Shown in pieces: positions 23,816-34,622 of a DNA stretch of 64,000 bases; position 1 is the first letter of the stretch, and each line of letters begins with the position of its first letter. This stretch comes from Athripsodes cinereus (taxonomy: Eukaryota > Arthropoda > Insecta > Trichoptera > Leptoceridae), in contig OX388311.1 in the NCBI GenBank assembly GCA_947579605.1, positions 26,724,951-26,788,950 on the forward strand, written 5' to 3'. A model generated the notes under the pieces. It made no database searches, was not told the DNA's origin, and was given only the letters and a program-made list of their open reading frames with translations. Made by a program: the position numbers and the translations under genes.

Positions 23816-24144
23816 TTATTTTATTTTATTTTTACAATACTAAAGAATCAAACAGTCATAACATTACATGTTAACAATTAATACACTCAACATGTGGACC
23901 AGCAAAGATTCCACTCTTACCAGAAATGTCTTAGTCTTGAGAAAAAAAAACAAAAGTTAAAAATTAAAAAAAAAAAGTCAAAGTAAAGTTAAAAATAAAA
24001 AATCCCAAAATACTAGAAATCATAGCACATAGCCAATATCCAATGTCCCAAGGATGCTATGATCGAGAGAGCCATGCATTCAAGCACACCCATCCACGAT
24101 AAGTCAAGATGTTAAATTTCTTAAAATTAATTAATTTCTTAAAT

Positions 24145-24235
24145 TGTTTGCATGTTTCTTACATGCAGCTGATCTGCTGGCTACCCCACTTGTGGGATAT
24201 GCCGTGATGGTATAGTAGTAGTAGTAGTAGTAAAT
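24145..24235 (+). mobile_element. Repeat A 3' end with TAG tail
   Basis: GCATGTTTCTTACATGCAGC, TGCTGGCTACCCCACTTGTG, GGATATGCCGTGATGGTATA and a (GTA)n tail at 24216-24232. One of the least diverged 3' ends. Confidence 0.85.
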
Positions 24236-24242
24236 TTCTTAA

Positions 24243-24345
24243 TGTGTTAACTTATATTGGCACGAAGAGAACAATTCGAATGTTTGCTACATGTGGTTGG
24301 CTCGATGGCTACCCGACGTGTGGGTAACACCGTGATGGTGTGAAT
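24243..24345 (+). mobile_element. Repeat A copy, second in tandem
   Basis: ATTGGCACGAAGAGAACAAT, GCTACATGTGGTTGGCTCGA, GGCTACCCGACGTGTGGGTA and CACCGTGATGGTGTGAATAA; a more diverged copy just after the previous one. Confidence 0.7.
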
Positions 24346-24359
24346 AAATGAAATATTTT

Positions 24360-24445
24360 TATTATGTTATTTTACGAATATCTGCATTTTAGAGAACACT
24401 CGAAAACTTACAGAAAAGAGTCAGATTCCTGTTCTTTGAAGAAAA
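24360..24445 (-). mobile_element. Repeat A 5' part, opposite strand
   Basis: TACGAATATCTGCATTTTAG, GAACACTCGAAAACTTACAG, AAAAGAGTCAGATTCC match the reverse complement of the family's 5' half. Confidence 0.55.
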
Positions 24446-24537
24446 TTCCATGATTTAATTACAATAAAATAGATTTCGGTCATTTTTTTTGTTTTTGAAA
24501 TAATGCATAAAATAGAAATGTATAAGTAGCTCTCTCT

Positions 24538-24562
24538 GTTTCCCTCTCTCTCTCTCTCTCTC
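24538..24562. repeat. (CT)n microsatellite
   Basis: Run of CT dinucleotides with small interruptions. Confidence 0.8.
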
Positions 24563-25063
24563 TGTTTACCATTTAAAATGTCTTCGTGTCCATATTTTGT
24601 AAATTGACTTGTCAATAGCAGTCCGTCACTGGTCAAAAGACCTAGTCAAAAGATTTATACGGTTGTGGGAAAATAATATGTTCCTACCATAGTCTAGTCG
24701 AGTTGTCAACGTTGAAATGCTTTAATGTGGTTAGCATACTAAATGTCAGTGACGTAACTTCTATGTAAACACAAATCCAATACACATTCGGAGAAACAAA
24801 TACTATAATAATTATATGATTACTAAAATATTACTGAAAATAAATTATGTGTAAAACGCAATTTCTAGTTTCATCGCATAAGTTTTATGAATTTAACTAA
24901 AAAAATAGCGCGAATCTAAATTTAAGTAGATATATGTAAATATATTGTTAAAATCTATTTTTGTTTACCTTCATTTTTATTACAATTTTAAGATGAGTCT
25001 CCATTTCAAATAACAACATTAATAATCTTACTGTGTACGAGTATAACGTGTATGTATCAGCAG

Positions 25064-25234
25064 CCCTAGACAAAACACATTTAGCTTTCCGTTTCGTTCA
25101 AATAAAGACGACGTTGCGAGAAAGTGTCAATATTTGTGTATTTTAGCTGCGAAAATTGACGTTTTCTCGCAACGCCGTCTAATTCGAACGAAAATGAAAT
25201 GAAAATGTAACGCTAAATGTGTTTTGTCTACGGG
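25064..25234. mobile_element. MITE family M, copy 1 (171 bp)
   Basis: The ends are inverted copies: CCCTAGACAAAACACATTTA on the left and its complement on the right (one extra base, 25212-25234). Inner arms GACGACGTTGCGAGAA and TTCTCGCAACGCCGTC also pair, leaving a short centre with GTGTATTTTAGCT. No coding capacity. A second copy of the family is at 42382-42578. Confidence 0.85.
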
Positions 25235-26055
25235 TCCAGTAAGGCAGAGTGAATCGAAATACAAATTGAAATTTCGATCTGATCTGAAAATCCAAATTAT
25301 TATTCGGATACTGCAAACACATTCAGAATTCGAGAATCAAACTATTAAACTTTTGTTAGGTATAAAATATACCTACCTATATTCAAAAGCCTCTCCTCCA
25401 GTTCAGGTAAAAGAGTTGGTTGTTCACATTATAATCCATACAGTCAATATAGGCAAATTTGTAAACTAAAACTATGTAGGTACTCTGAAAGACATGCTCC
25501 AAAGGACGAATGAATATGATGACTATGAATAAAGGCCCACATAGATCATCATATTATAGAAGGTGTTAACATCACTAGTTGTGTGTAGGCTTCAACGCTA
25601 AGATAATTGTCAAAAACATTGCAAATAGTACTCGTATTTCAGAATATTTTCGCGCATTATATACTTTGATCGTAAATGTACAAGTGACATTGAACGCGTG
25701 CCGTGATCGGTGGTGAGTGTATCACAAACAACATAAATAAATTTATATTAATCACATGAATCACAAGTCAATAAGGACGAATTTCGCAAAGACAATTTTA
25801 CAATAGAAGATACGGCTGTCTATTGGCCAATAAAATTATACGTCTGGCTATTGGGCATCTTTTCTCCAATCACATATTCTGTTTTTATTGCATTTACCAA
25901 TAACAGATCGATTTTTATCTATTGAGAGAGCTGGGTTGCCAGTTGCCACAAACCTGTTTGGTAGATGCCATAGAGAAGAAATTAAAAGATATAATTAAGC
26001 GATTATTAAATAAAAATTGCATAATTTATTAATTTTTAACTAAACAACGCACAAA
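25235..26055 (+). other. Region upstream of the LINE, may include its 5' UTR
   Basis: The 5' boundary of the LINE is not clear. TAGGTATAA at about 25357-25365 resembles the TAGGTATAA right after the LINE tail (30367 onward) and could be a target duplication, but it is short and AT-rich. No gene seen. Confidence 0.3.
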
Positions 26056-26757
26056 ATGATGGATGTGCAAGATATTATAACTAAAGTGAAAAATGCTGCA
26101 TGTGCACTTTCTCAATTGACAACTGATAATACTAAGTTTACCAGGGATCTCATATCGAAGATCCAGCCAATATCAATAGAATTTATGGCGGCTATGAGCT
26201 TGGCAACTGCCAAGATAGCTAGCCAAGATGTAGAACTAAAACTACTTAAAGAAAGAATCGCATATCTGGAGGGTGAGTCAAACACAAAGAAAAACAATAC
26301 TGCAGATTTGTATGAGACTCTGACTGAATTAGCTGAAAGAGAGGAGCGTTCTAAGAACGTCATCCTTTTTAACTTGCCAGAAGTGGACCCAAAACAGTCA
26401 AATCGAGACCAAATGACAGAGGATAGTAAACAAATATCAAGTATGATACACAAGGTTGATGGTTTGAGCGATTTGCCAGTAGTAAAGGTGCAGCGCCTTG
26501 GTGTTAGACACAAGGACAAGACAAGACCCATAAAAGTCACATTCGGTAATAAAGAGGATGCTAGAACCGTGCTTTTTAATAAGTTTAAGCTTCCTCAACA
26601 TATAAGAGTCAAACAAGACCTAACTTCTGCGCAGAGAACTCAATTTAAAATATTATGGGAAGAATTAGAAAGTAGAAAAAGGAATGGTGAGATTAATATT
26701 GCAATCAAGTTTTTCAACGGCTCGCCAAAGATCGTTCCTACTGGAAAAAAAAACTAA
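26056..26757 (+). CDS. LINE ORF1 (RNA-binding chaperone-type protein)
   Basis: A 233-residue protein, ATG at 26056 followed at once by a second ATG, in context ACAAAATGATGG. Residues about 55-95 are a heptad-rich, charged segment likely to form a coiled coil (ELKLLKERIAYLEGE). About 97-175 resembles the RRM-like domain of L1-type ORF1 proteins (KNVILFNLPE, then VVKVQRLGVRHKDKTRPIKV). About 180-233 resembles the C-terminal domain (KQDLTSAQRTQFKILWEELE, then KIV). There is no CCHC zinc knuckle, unlike classic Jockey ORF1. Such proteins coat LINE RNA to form the RNP. The frame is intact. The last codons are GGA AAA AAA AAC TAA, and the ORF2 frame is already open beneath them (from 26697). Confidence 0.85.
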   Translation: MMDVQDIITKVKNAACALSQLTTDNTKFTRDLISKIQPISIEFMAAMSLATAKIASQDVELKLLKERIAYLEGESNTKKNNTADLYETLTELAEREERSKNVILFNLPEVDPKQSNRDQMTEDSKQISSMIHKVDGLSDLPVVKVQRLGVRHKDKTRPIKVTFGNKEDARTVLFNKFKLPQHIRVKQDLTSAQRTQFKILWEELESRKRNGEINIAIKFFNGSPKIVPTGKKN

Positions 26758-29604
26758 TTAATAGTATAGATTGTTATTACCAAAATATTCGAGGGCTGCG
26801 CACCAAATTATCGTCTTTGCGTCAGAACATCCCACTTCTGAACCATTCTATATTCATTATTTCAGAAACATGGCTTGACACCTCAATAGGGAATTCAGAG
26901 CTGGGTTTCACATTCTATAACGTGTATCGCACGGACCGCAGCCATCAGACAAGCAACAAAAAAAGGGGCGGTGGTGTGCTTATAGCGATCAGGAAGAGCA
27001 TTCCATCCTCATCCATCAAGATTAAAAGCAATAAAATTGAACAGTTGTATGTGATGATCCAAACTAATTCGGAAAAGATTATTATTGGATGTGTTTACAT
27101 TCCGCCTTCATCCCCTGTTGATGTTTATAAGTGTTATTGTGAGGATTTGGAAAATCTTTACTCAAAATACCCACAAGCAAAATTTTATTTGTTCGGTGAC
27201 TACAATCTGCCAGGAATAACGTGGTCTGTGAATGCAGAGGACAACCATATTAACAGGGATAACCACGAGGGTGCTAAAGAAATTTTGGAAACTGCATATT
27301 TTCTTGGATTCAACCAGTACAATTATAATTACAACATCCAAAGTCGATTACTAGATTTAATTTTTTCCAATTGTGAATTCATAAAGGTTGAACACCCTAG
27401 CGAAGAACTTTTACCTCCAGATGCTTATCATCCTCCACTGTACACGGAGATTGAAGTTGGATCTAAGAATCAAAAGAAAGAAGTGAGTTATGTATCAAAC
27501 TACAATAAGGGTGATTACGACGGTGCTATAAACTATCTCTTGAACTGTGACTGGACCTTTCTGCAAGATGAGAATGTAGAGTTTAATGTCGCAGTATTTT
27601 ATGGAATAGTGTATGAAGCAATAAACAAGTTCGTACCGCTTGAGAAATGCAGAGATCATACTTTCCCGGTATGGTTTTCACCCGAATTGAAAAATCTTAT
27701 AACGGAAAAGAAAATAACACATAAGATCTATAAGGAGACGTATGATACTAGGTATTATAAAAAGTTTACTGATTTAAGAGCAAAATGTAAAACATTGAAA
27801 TCTAAATGTTATAGTGACCATATAGAGAAAGCTGAGGATATTACCGTAGATTCTCGAAGCCTTTGGAGGTTTCGTAAAACGTTAACAAATAGTGATTCTA
27901 GTTACCCATCCCATATGTTTCTTGAACGAACATGGGTAAATAATCAACAGAGTGTGGTTAATTTATTTGCAGATTTTTTTAAAAATGTATATGAAGCGGA
28001 TAATGGGTGTGTTGAAGAAATTCACATCCCTAATGGTCCATTAATAGATTTGTCAAGTTGTCATCTAGAAGCCGATAGTATTAGAACAAAAATACTGAAA
28101 CTTGACATTAATAAAGCTGCGGGGCCTGATAACGTACCTCCAATCTTCATAAGGAAATGTGTGGATGCCCTCGTGGTTCCATTAACTGTAATTTTTAATA
28201 AATCCCTTGGGAAAGGTCACTTTCCATCATCATGGAAAATTGGAAATATTGTGCCTATATTTAAGAAAGGTGATAAAAACGATATAAGCAACTATAGGCC
28301 CATATGTATTCAGTCCACTCTTGCAAAATTGTTCGAATCTCTGGTACTGGACCAGATGATGCCATCCGTTGTACCAGTGATAGTACCTCAACAACATGGA
28401 TTCATCCCCGGTAGATCTACAATTACAAACCTATCAATCTATGAAGATTATATTGCTGAGAGCCTCGCCAAGGGGTTTCAGGTGGATAGCATTTACTTGG
28501 ACTTCCAAAAGGCTTTTGATAAGGTTTCGCACAGCATATTGTTAGAGAAACTCTCGGTTCTGGGAGTGAATGACACTCTTTTGAGATGGTTTACTAGTTA
28601 CCTGAATGGGCGATCATTACGAGTAAAAATAGATAATGTTTTTTCTCCCTATTTTACTGCCACCAGCGGCTTACCGCAGGGGAGCCATTTTGGACCAATT
28701 TTGTTTCTGCTTTTCATAAATGATGTTGTATCTGATCTGGGGGGTATAGAATTTTTGATATTTGCAGATGATATAAAAATGTATAAAAGAATTGAGTCAA
28801 CTAAGGACTGTGACATGTTGCAGAGTAACCTTGAGAGACTAAATTTGTGGTGTCAGAGTAATAGATTGTTCTTGAATGTTCAAAAGTGTCAATTTATCAG
28901 ATTTGGAAGATTGAGGGGGTGTATCGATTTCGAATATTCTATACAGGGCTTCAAACTAACTAAAGTAACTGAGATTCATGATTTGGGAGTAGTTTTTGAT
29001 GAAAAAATTACATTTATAAACCATATCGAGGAAATAACAGCGAAAGCAATGAAAACCCTTGGGTTTGTACTGCGTACAGTGACCGACATTAAGAATTTGC
29101 ATTCCATCAAACTTTTGTACACGTCACTGGTGCGTAGTCAGTTGGAGTACAACACACCCATATGGTCGCCTGCTTACGCTGTACATGTAAATAACATAGA
29201 TCGTGTCCAGCGCAAATTTTTGCGATTTATAAATTTTAAATTGGGTATACCTAGAGACGAAATTAATTACGAATATTTACAAACATATCTTCATATAGAA
29301 AATTTGTCAGATAGGAGAATCATGAACGATCTTATTTTATTGTATAAAATCATAAACAGTTGAATTGACAGCCCTGAATTAACACAGTTGATAAGGTATA
29401 GGGTGCCTGGGCGATGTACTCGGGGCCGGGAACTGTTTTATTGTGACAATCACACAACTAACTATATAAGTAATACAGTGGTTCCCCGATTGCATCGCTT
29501 GGGAAACCAGTGCTTGAAATCGGTTGACATTTTTAACGTCAGTCTTCCAAATTTTAAAGAACAACTTAGAGTCATGTTTTCTCCCTGTTGCCCTCAGGAG
29601 ATAT
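26697..29604 (+). CDS. LINE ORF2: endonuclease / reverse transcriptase (Jockey-CR1 group), one in-frame TGA
   Basis: About 970 codons, frame -1 to ORF1. It is open from just after a TAA at 26694-26696 and has no ATG before the first endonuclease motif (YYQNIRGLRTK, 26775 onward). The AP endonuclease domain shows ISETWLD, GGVLIAIRK, YIPPSSP, LFGDYNLPGITW, LLDLIFSN and DAYHPPL. The RT domain shows NKAAGPDNVPP, SNYRPICIQSTLAKLFE, QQHGFIPGRSTITNL, YLDFQKAFDKVSH, GLPQGSHFGPILF and the catalytic FADD (FADDIKMY). The tail has LVRSQLEYNTPIWSP and RVQRKFLRF. A TGA at 29361-29363 interrupts it after KIINS; the same frame then runs on, homologous to the copy at 1-354, to a TAG at 29604-29606. CGA to TGA would explain the stop. 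The enzyme nicks target DNA and copies its own RNA there. Apart from the TGA it looks complete. Confidence 0.9.
26748..26757 (+). promoter_or_regulatory. Candidate -1 frameshift site at the ORF1/ORF2 overlap
   Basis: A_AAA_AAC (26748-26754) is in the correct phase relative to ORF1 (AAA AAC, then the TAA stop at 26755-26757). Slipping back one base would enter the ORF2 frame just before its first conserved motif. It matches the X_XXY_YYZ pattern. It lies in a run of nine A, so an indel in this copy is an alternative. Confidence 0.45.
29361..29363 (+). other. In-frame TGA in LINE ORF2
   Basis: The reading frame continues with matching protein on both sides (KIINS before, IDSPELTQLIRY after), as in the related copy at 1-354 where the position is Lys. 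Likely a point mutation that removes the last ~80 residues. Confidence 0.8.
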
Positions 29605-29606
29605 AG

Positions 29607-30378
29607 GATATAAATGAATAAGCCACAATGTTTTTTGCTTTATTGTCTTCTTTTTTATTTGATTTTTGTTTCTGGTTTTTATTGTTGAGTTTTTAAGTAT
29701 GTAAGTTGAAGCACCTGTTATTTCTATTGAAACTGTTTTATTGTTTATTGCTTGTGAGTTTCTGATTGAGGTGTGTGAGTGTGTATGTGTGTTAATTATT
29801 ATTGATGCTACCTTCAATGTCATTCACTATACAAGATGTGCCTTCATTATATATGTTTTAACGTATTATATTTATTATTTTAAATGTGTATTGTTTTGTT
29901 TTGATTTATATTTTATTTTATTGACAATTGTTTTTTTTTTTTCTCTTTGTACAATTTAAATTGAATGATGCAATTTTAATAGTTGCAGATTGGTTTTTTA
30001 TTCTCCATAATTTGATTTGTCTCTATAATTTGAATGTTGAGACGTATAAAAAAAAGAAATATTAGAATAATAACAAAGTTTATATGTTTGCTTTGTAATT
30101 TGTGACAAGTAAATTAATAATTGCTGTATTGTGTGATTGTTCGTATGGATGCCTACTAACTTGAATTGTCTATAAATAGTGCCCATCCATTTATTTATAC
30201 ATGGTTGTTTTTATTGATGATATTTGGTTGCATTTTTGTTGTTGTTATTATTTTGGTTATATATATTTGAATTACTTAACACCAATTTGTGAATTTGTTT
30301 GTTTATATATGTATATATATTGTAAATGGCTATATGAGCCGTAAATTGAATAAATAAATTGAATAAATAAATAAATAG
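29607..30378 (+). mobile_element. LINE 3' UTR and tail
   Basis: T-rich sequence running to a tail of GAATAAATAAATT/AATA repeats at about 30347-30378. Non-repetitive AT-rich sequence follows. The T-rich style and A/T tail resemble the 3' region at 355-815. Confidence 0.7.
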
Positions 30379-31239
30379 GTATAACCCATCATACTCTTTT
30401 CCTTGCAGAATAGTTGACGCATTAATGAAAAAGCGTGACGAATATGAAAAATCTTGTTCCACCACTGCTTCTTGCGCACAATAATTATAATACGTTCAAT
30501 ATGCAATTTCATATATATTATAATATCGTACAAATTGAATTCAGTTACCACCGCATCTAAAGTATGTACATTTGTACGTATGGTAATGGACGAATTTTTG
30601 TAATAATTATTATGACACAAAAATAACATTTTGATACAATAATAGTTATAATTAGTATTCCACATTGGCTTCACAATACTGATGCAATGCTAACAAAGCT
30701 ATGCAGCTTGCATACTATTATTTTAAAATCATGTTATAAATACTTGTACCCGTTTAAATGTCGGTATGTTTGTTTACTACAATTATTTGTTCCTCATTCA
30801 CATCATCACGGCATCTCCCACAAGCATGCAGTCACACTTCATCGCTGGATGTTTAAATGTCCCATAAGCCTAATGTGTACATTCTCTTAAACTTATGAAT
30901 ATTGTGCTAATGTGTATTTGTAGGTGTTTGACATTCTTGTGTCTTATTATCTTTAACATGACGTATGCAGAATTTATAAGGAAAATATTTAAGATAATAA
31001 TATTGTAGAAGTGTTGACGTTTGAATATCGTTTAAGGTTACATTCTGGAATCGCATTGGTCTTCAGCTGTAGTGATCCTTGTAAGAATCGTCTTATTGTT
31101 AGTAATAATAATAATTATGCATGTTGTTTCTGCATAATATTATGCTTAGCAGTAATTATCTTTATTTATTTTTTTATCTATTGTTATTATATTGATTTTT
31201 CTTTAATGTCAAAGGCTTTTATAGCCGATCAATGCAGAA
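30379..31239. other. AT-rich spacer
   Basis: A short CATCACGGCATCTCCCACAA at 30803 recalls the repeat A end; nothing else supported. Confidence 0.45.
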
Positions 31240-31241
31240 AT

Positions 31242-31312
31242 AATAAGTGATTTTTTACGAATTTCTGAATTCTTGAGGACATTCAAAAACTTTCAGAAAA
31301 TATTGGAACACC
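31242..31312 (-). mobile_element. Repeat A 5' part, weak
   Basis: TTTACGAATTTCTGAATTCT, GGACATTCAAAAACTTTCAG resemble the reverse complement of the family 5' half. Confidence 0.35.
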
Positions 31313-31734
31313 TATTTATTGCCGGGGATGCAACAGAGCGTTACTTTCTAAATAGGAATTATTATTAGACATTTCTTTCGAATAAAAGTGTTCCATATGG
31401 TTTATGGCTTACACCATTGACATAGAGATAAGATTACCATGTTTTTGTCAATGCTTTTGTCATTTCTGTTTATTTTGAATAACGCCAGGTTTAAAAGGTA
31501 ATAGCTACATTCAATTATAACTCCAAAATAATACACATTTGACCACCAATGCATCGGATTGTTGGCAATACTATGAGTACCTATTAGATATTAATAATGA
31601 TTACTATTATTAAAGCACGTTATCAGAACAGGGCATCAACACATTAATCGTTTATTAACGAAGATAAAACAATATTCTTAGGTTAACATAAGATTAATAT
31701 TACCTGACTTATTAATTTTCAAATCTGATATCTC

Positions 31735-31785
31735 TGCCATTCTCACTATCCACCAATCGAGAAGGATTTCTTGTAAACCAAGGAA
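31735..31785. repeat. Direct repeat, left copy (without 13-bp insert)
   Basis: CCATTCTCACTATC joined directly to CACCAATCGAGAAGG and later TGTAAACCA. The right copy (32205-32266) has an extra ACGATATAAGATT between the same two halves. Confidence 0.65.
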
Positions 31786-31914
31786 GCAATTTTTTCTTTA
31801 ACATCTTCTATTTTTATTTTTTTTTATTATTTAGGCATTCCACCCATTTCTGAGTGATTTTGCATCTTCTATTTAAAATCTCGAAAGAATCGAGAGCTTG
31901 CATCTGGATTTGGG

Positions 31915-32049
31915 TTAGTCGGAAGAAATCGCGCTTCTTCATTAAACTCCCCCTCTGTACATTGGTTGTATAATGGGATTTAATTCACATGTGTATATTT
32001 GTGAAAAATTGTTTGTAATCAATCAATGTAAAGAAAAAATAAATAGAAC
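31915..32049 (+). mobile_element. LINE 3' UTR remnant ('family F')
   Basis: GTTAGTCGGAAGAAATCGCG, CCCCCTCTGTACATTGGTTG and, after an AT-rich middle, AATCAATGTAAAGAAAAAAT then AAATAGA. The same order is seen at 45985 and 48430. It resembles 3' ends of Jockey/CR1-like LINEs common in insects (GGCAGAAATCGC ... CAATAAAGAATAAATAAATA pattern, from family knowledge). Confidence 0.55.
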
Positions 32050-32116
32050 GAACAGACCTCTTGATTGAAGAACCATGTTTACACAATGTGACATTGTCAA
32101 AAATCTAAAAGAAGTG

Positions 32117-32217
32117 AGAAAGGCATCCCAATGCTTATGAATTGGTTCTAAGCTGGCTTAAGTAATCACTTTCGGTGTCCATGGACAACGTTCACTAATT
32201 TCGCCATTCTCACTGTC
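32117..32217 (+). mobile_element. Diverged single arm of the 34623 foldback family
   Basis: GAAAGGCATCCCAATGCTTA, TGAATTGG, AAGCTGGCTTAAGT and CAACGTTCACTAATTTC align with the left arm and loop start at 34669-34755 of the foldback. The opposite arm is missing here. Confidence 0.65.
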
Positions 32218-32266
32218 ACGATATAAGATTCACCAATCGAGAAACATTAAATGCAAACCATAGAAT
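32205..32266. repeat. Direct repeat, right copy (with 13-bp insert)
   Basis: CCATTCTCACTGTC, then ACGATATAAGATT (32218-32230), then CACCAATCGAGAAAC and TGCAAACCA. Compare 31735-31785. Confidence 0.65.
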
Positions 32267-32272
32267 TCATAT

Positions 32273-32496
32273 CGGTCGGTGTGGTGCGGAGGTAACGCTC
32301 TTGCCTTTGAGTCACGAGGCCCCGTTCGATGCCTAGCCAGGGCAAAGTGAAAAATCACCTTTTTAAAATTGTCCTGGGTTTGGGTGTTCCATGTGTATGT
32401 GTATCGTCGCGTTAGTACCCATAATACAAGATTAATTTCTTATTTTGGGACTAGCTCGATTTTCGTGAATTGTCTATGTATGTTAAAATTATGTTT
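32273..32496 (+). mobile_element. tRNA-derived SINE, family 1, diverged
   Basis: Head GGTGTGGTGCGGAGGTAACG, CTTGCCTTTGAGTCACGAGG, a B box reduced to GTTCGATGCC, then GTCCTGGGTTTGGGTGTTCC and TTTGGGACTAGCTCG. Same order as 9196-9448, with mutations in the promoter. Confidence 0.85.
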
Positions 32497-33130
32497 TGCG
32501 ATCTCATATTTCAGATCTCAAATGTATTTAAATCTCCAGTCTAAATGTAAATAAATATAAACTTGAAAAATGGCTCCGGAACGATTAATTTCAAAATTTT
32601 TGAAACATTAGTAACAATCAAAATTATTTTTGGATAAAGAAAGCTATTTTTTTATTTTAATTAACGGTGGCCGGCTTTGCACATTATTATATCAACGGTA
32701 ACTAGATTTCACTTTGAAACAATCAAAATTACAGTAATGATAAATAATAACAATTACAATATGTATATTTGTATGTATGTAGCGATATTGAATTCAATTT
32801 AATCATATTAATAATAATGTTTATTGCATTCTTGGATACGTGTTTGATATTATTTATTAAAATAGCATAATCATATTATATTATTTCATTAACTCGTTTG
32901 AACTGATCAACGAAATTTGTAAACTTTTTGAGTCTGTTTAGATATATTTTTGTTAGTGTTAACTCAAATTAGTATTTTATAATATTACACAGGTAGCACT
33001 TGTCATTTTCCAATTTCTACTTACATACATGAGTTCAATTGTCCGTATCAAAGCCATAATATACTTGCTATATTTTAGTATTCCTTAATGCTTTTTAAAA
33101 TAATAAAAGAATAATAAAATATAATACATC
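32497..33130. other. AT-rich spacer, nothing recognised
   Basis: No supported feature. Confidence 0.5.
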
Positions 33131-33134
33131 TAAA

Positions 33135-33232
33135 AACCCTAACGCCATTTTCCAAGTGGGGTAAGCAGAGAGAACAGAAATCCATATTGATCTATCTTTA
33201 CATACTTCTTTCGCTTCCTCCAAATGTAATAT
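33135..33232 (-). pseudogene. LINE B ORF2 last codons and 3' end
   Basis: The minus strand translates HLEEAKEVCKDRSIWISVLS followed by AYPTWKMA. The expected TGA in GGCGTGAGG has become TTA. DNA just before it (CTGCTTACCCCACTTGG) is nearly identical to the repeat A 3' end. Confidence 0.75.
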
Positions 33233-33344
33233 TTTATTTTTTCTAATCTTTGAAGATTTAAACTGTATAAGATGGTCACATATTAAATAATCAATATCTA
33301 CAATTCATGGATAAGATGTAAGTACAACCTACAATAAATGTCTT

Positions 33345-33450
33345 ATTTATAAATGGCACGGAGAGAACAACTTGTGTATTCATTATTATTAGTCACGCAT
33401 TCAGTCCGCTGACTACCTCATTTGTGGCAGATGGCGTGATGGTGAAGAAT
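33345..33450 (+). mobile_element. Repeat A 3' part
   Basis: ATGGCACGGAGAGAACAACT, CATTCAGTCCGCTGACTACC, and ATGGCGTGATGGTGAAG. Confidence 0.65.
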
Positions 33451-34204
33451 TGGTACATATTAAACAAAAAAGCGGATGGAATTCACAGCTTTTATTGATT
33501 GTAAACACTGATTAAAATGCTTTTAAGTTAAGCTTTGGACATCTTAGGCTAAAAAAAATTGATCAACAAAAGTAATCATTAATATTAGATACATACCAAC
33601 AATTTTATTAAAATTATTTAATTGAAATATAAAGTAAACTCATTTTTCATTATACTGATGAAAATGCACTTGTTGAAAGGGTTTGCAATGTTGAAATCAT
33701 GTTCTTACCCGTGAAATATTAACTTTTCATTGCATTTCTATTCAAGTATCCAAATCTATTAATAAAAGAAACTTATCATCAGAAAGAAAACTATTCGAGA
33801 TAGTCAAATCAAAATATACTTTTTACTTTGAGCCTGTCGAATTGAATAGTGAGGCAATAGGAACAGTAGCACTTTATTGTTGAAGCTCTGCTCTCCTGGT
33901 AGTAGATTATTGTAAATATCTATCATCGCATTTAAACCCTTTCTGTTCGGTAGGAAACCCTTCGGTAACAACTTCCTTACTTCTGCACTCCTAGTACTAA
34001 GTACTACGTGACCCCAGAGAATTTGAGGTGAATAACTTTTCAAAGTAAATTAAGATACTTCCCTCGTCCATTCCTGTGAGTGTTTTCTATAAAACATTAC
34101 TATTATTATTATTATCATCAAAACAAATACGCACAACAAAAACAAGAACGATTGTTTATTTATCAACATTTGCCTAATTTCATGTAATAGTAAAGAAATA
34201 AAAA
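33451..34204. other. AT-rich spacer, nothing recognised
   Basis: No supported feature. Confidence 0.5.
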
Positions 34205-34325
34205 TTAATAGATATGTATTTTTTGCTGGCACAGAGAGGACTGCTTGCTTGTTTATTGGATGTAGCTTGTCTGCTGGCTACCCATCTTGTGGGATATGCC
34301 ATGATGGTGTAGTAGTAGTTGTAGT
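34205..34325 (+). mobile_element. Repeat A 3' part with TAG tail
   Basis: GCTGGCACAGAGAGGACTGC, GTCTGCTGGCTACCCATCTT, GTGGGATATGCCATGATGGT and GTAGTAGTAGTTGTAG. Confidence 0.75.
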
Positions 34326-34516
34326 TACTATATAATAATAATAATTTATTTCACAAAATATTTTTACAACACAAAGTATAACATTTTTCACAATTTAAAT
34401 TCATATACACTCAATACTACCTCACTGGATTTGCATCCTTGTCTAGAATATATTTCATATAAGTATTTTTTTATGGTTAGTACTTGTTGACTTAGATTTC
34501 TCACTCTTATCAGCAA

Positions 34517-34575
34517 GTTTTCGAGTATCCTGTAAAACAGGCGCTCTTAAAAACACACATATAAGATGTTAAACG
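34517..34575 (+). mobile_element. Repeat A 5' part
   Basis: AAGTTTTCGAGTATCCTGTA followed by AAACAGGCGCTC, the family's 5' section; it runs into the flank of the foldback at 34623. Confidence 0.5.
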
Positions 34576-34622
34576 AAGTTTTCGCATTTAGCTGGATTTT
34601 CACACCTGCGAGAGTGAAGATA

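Noticed and set aside
26112..26540. 142-codon minus-strand frame
   Set aside because: Shadow of LINE ORF1 on the opposite strand.
25357..30376. TAGGTATAA as the target duplication of the full LINE
   Set aside because: Nine AT-rich bases, and the left copy is 700 bp from ORF1 with no other sign of a 5' end; kept only as a possibility.
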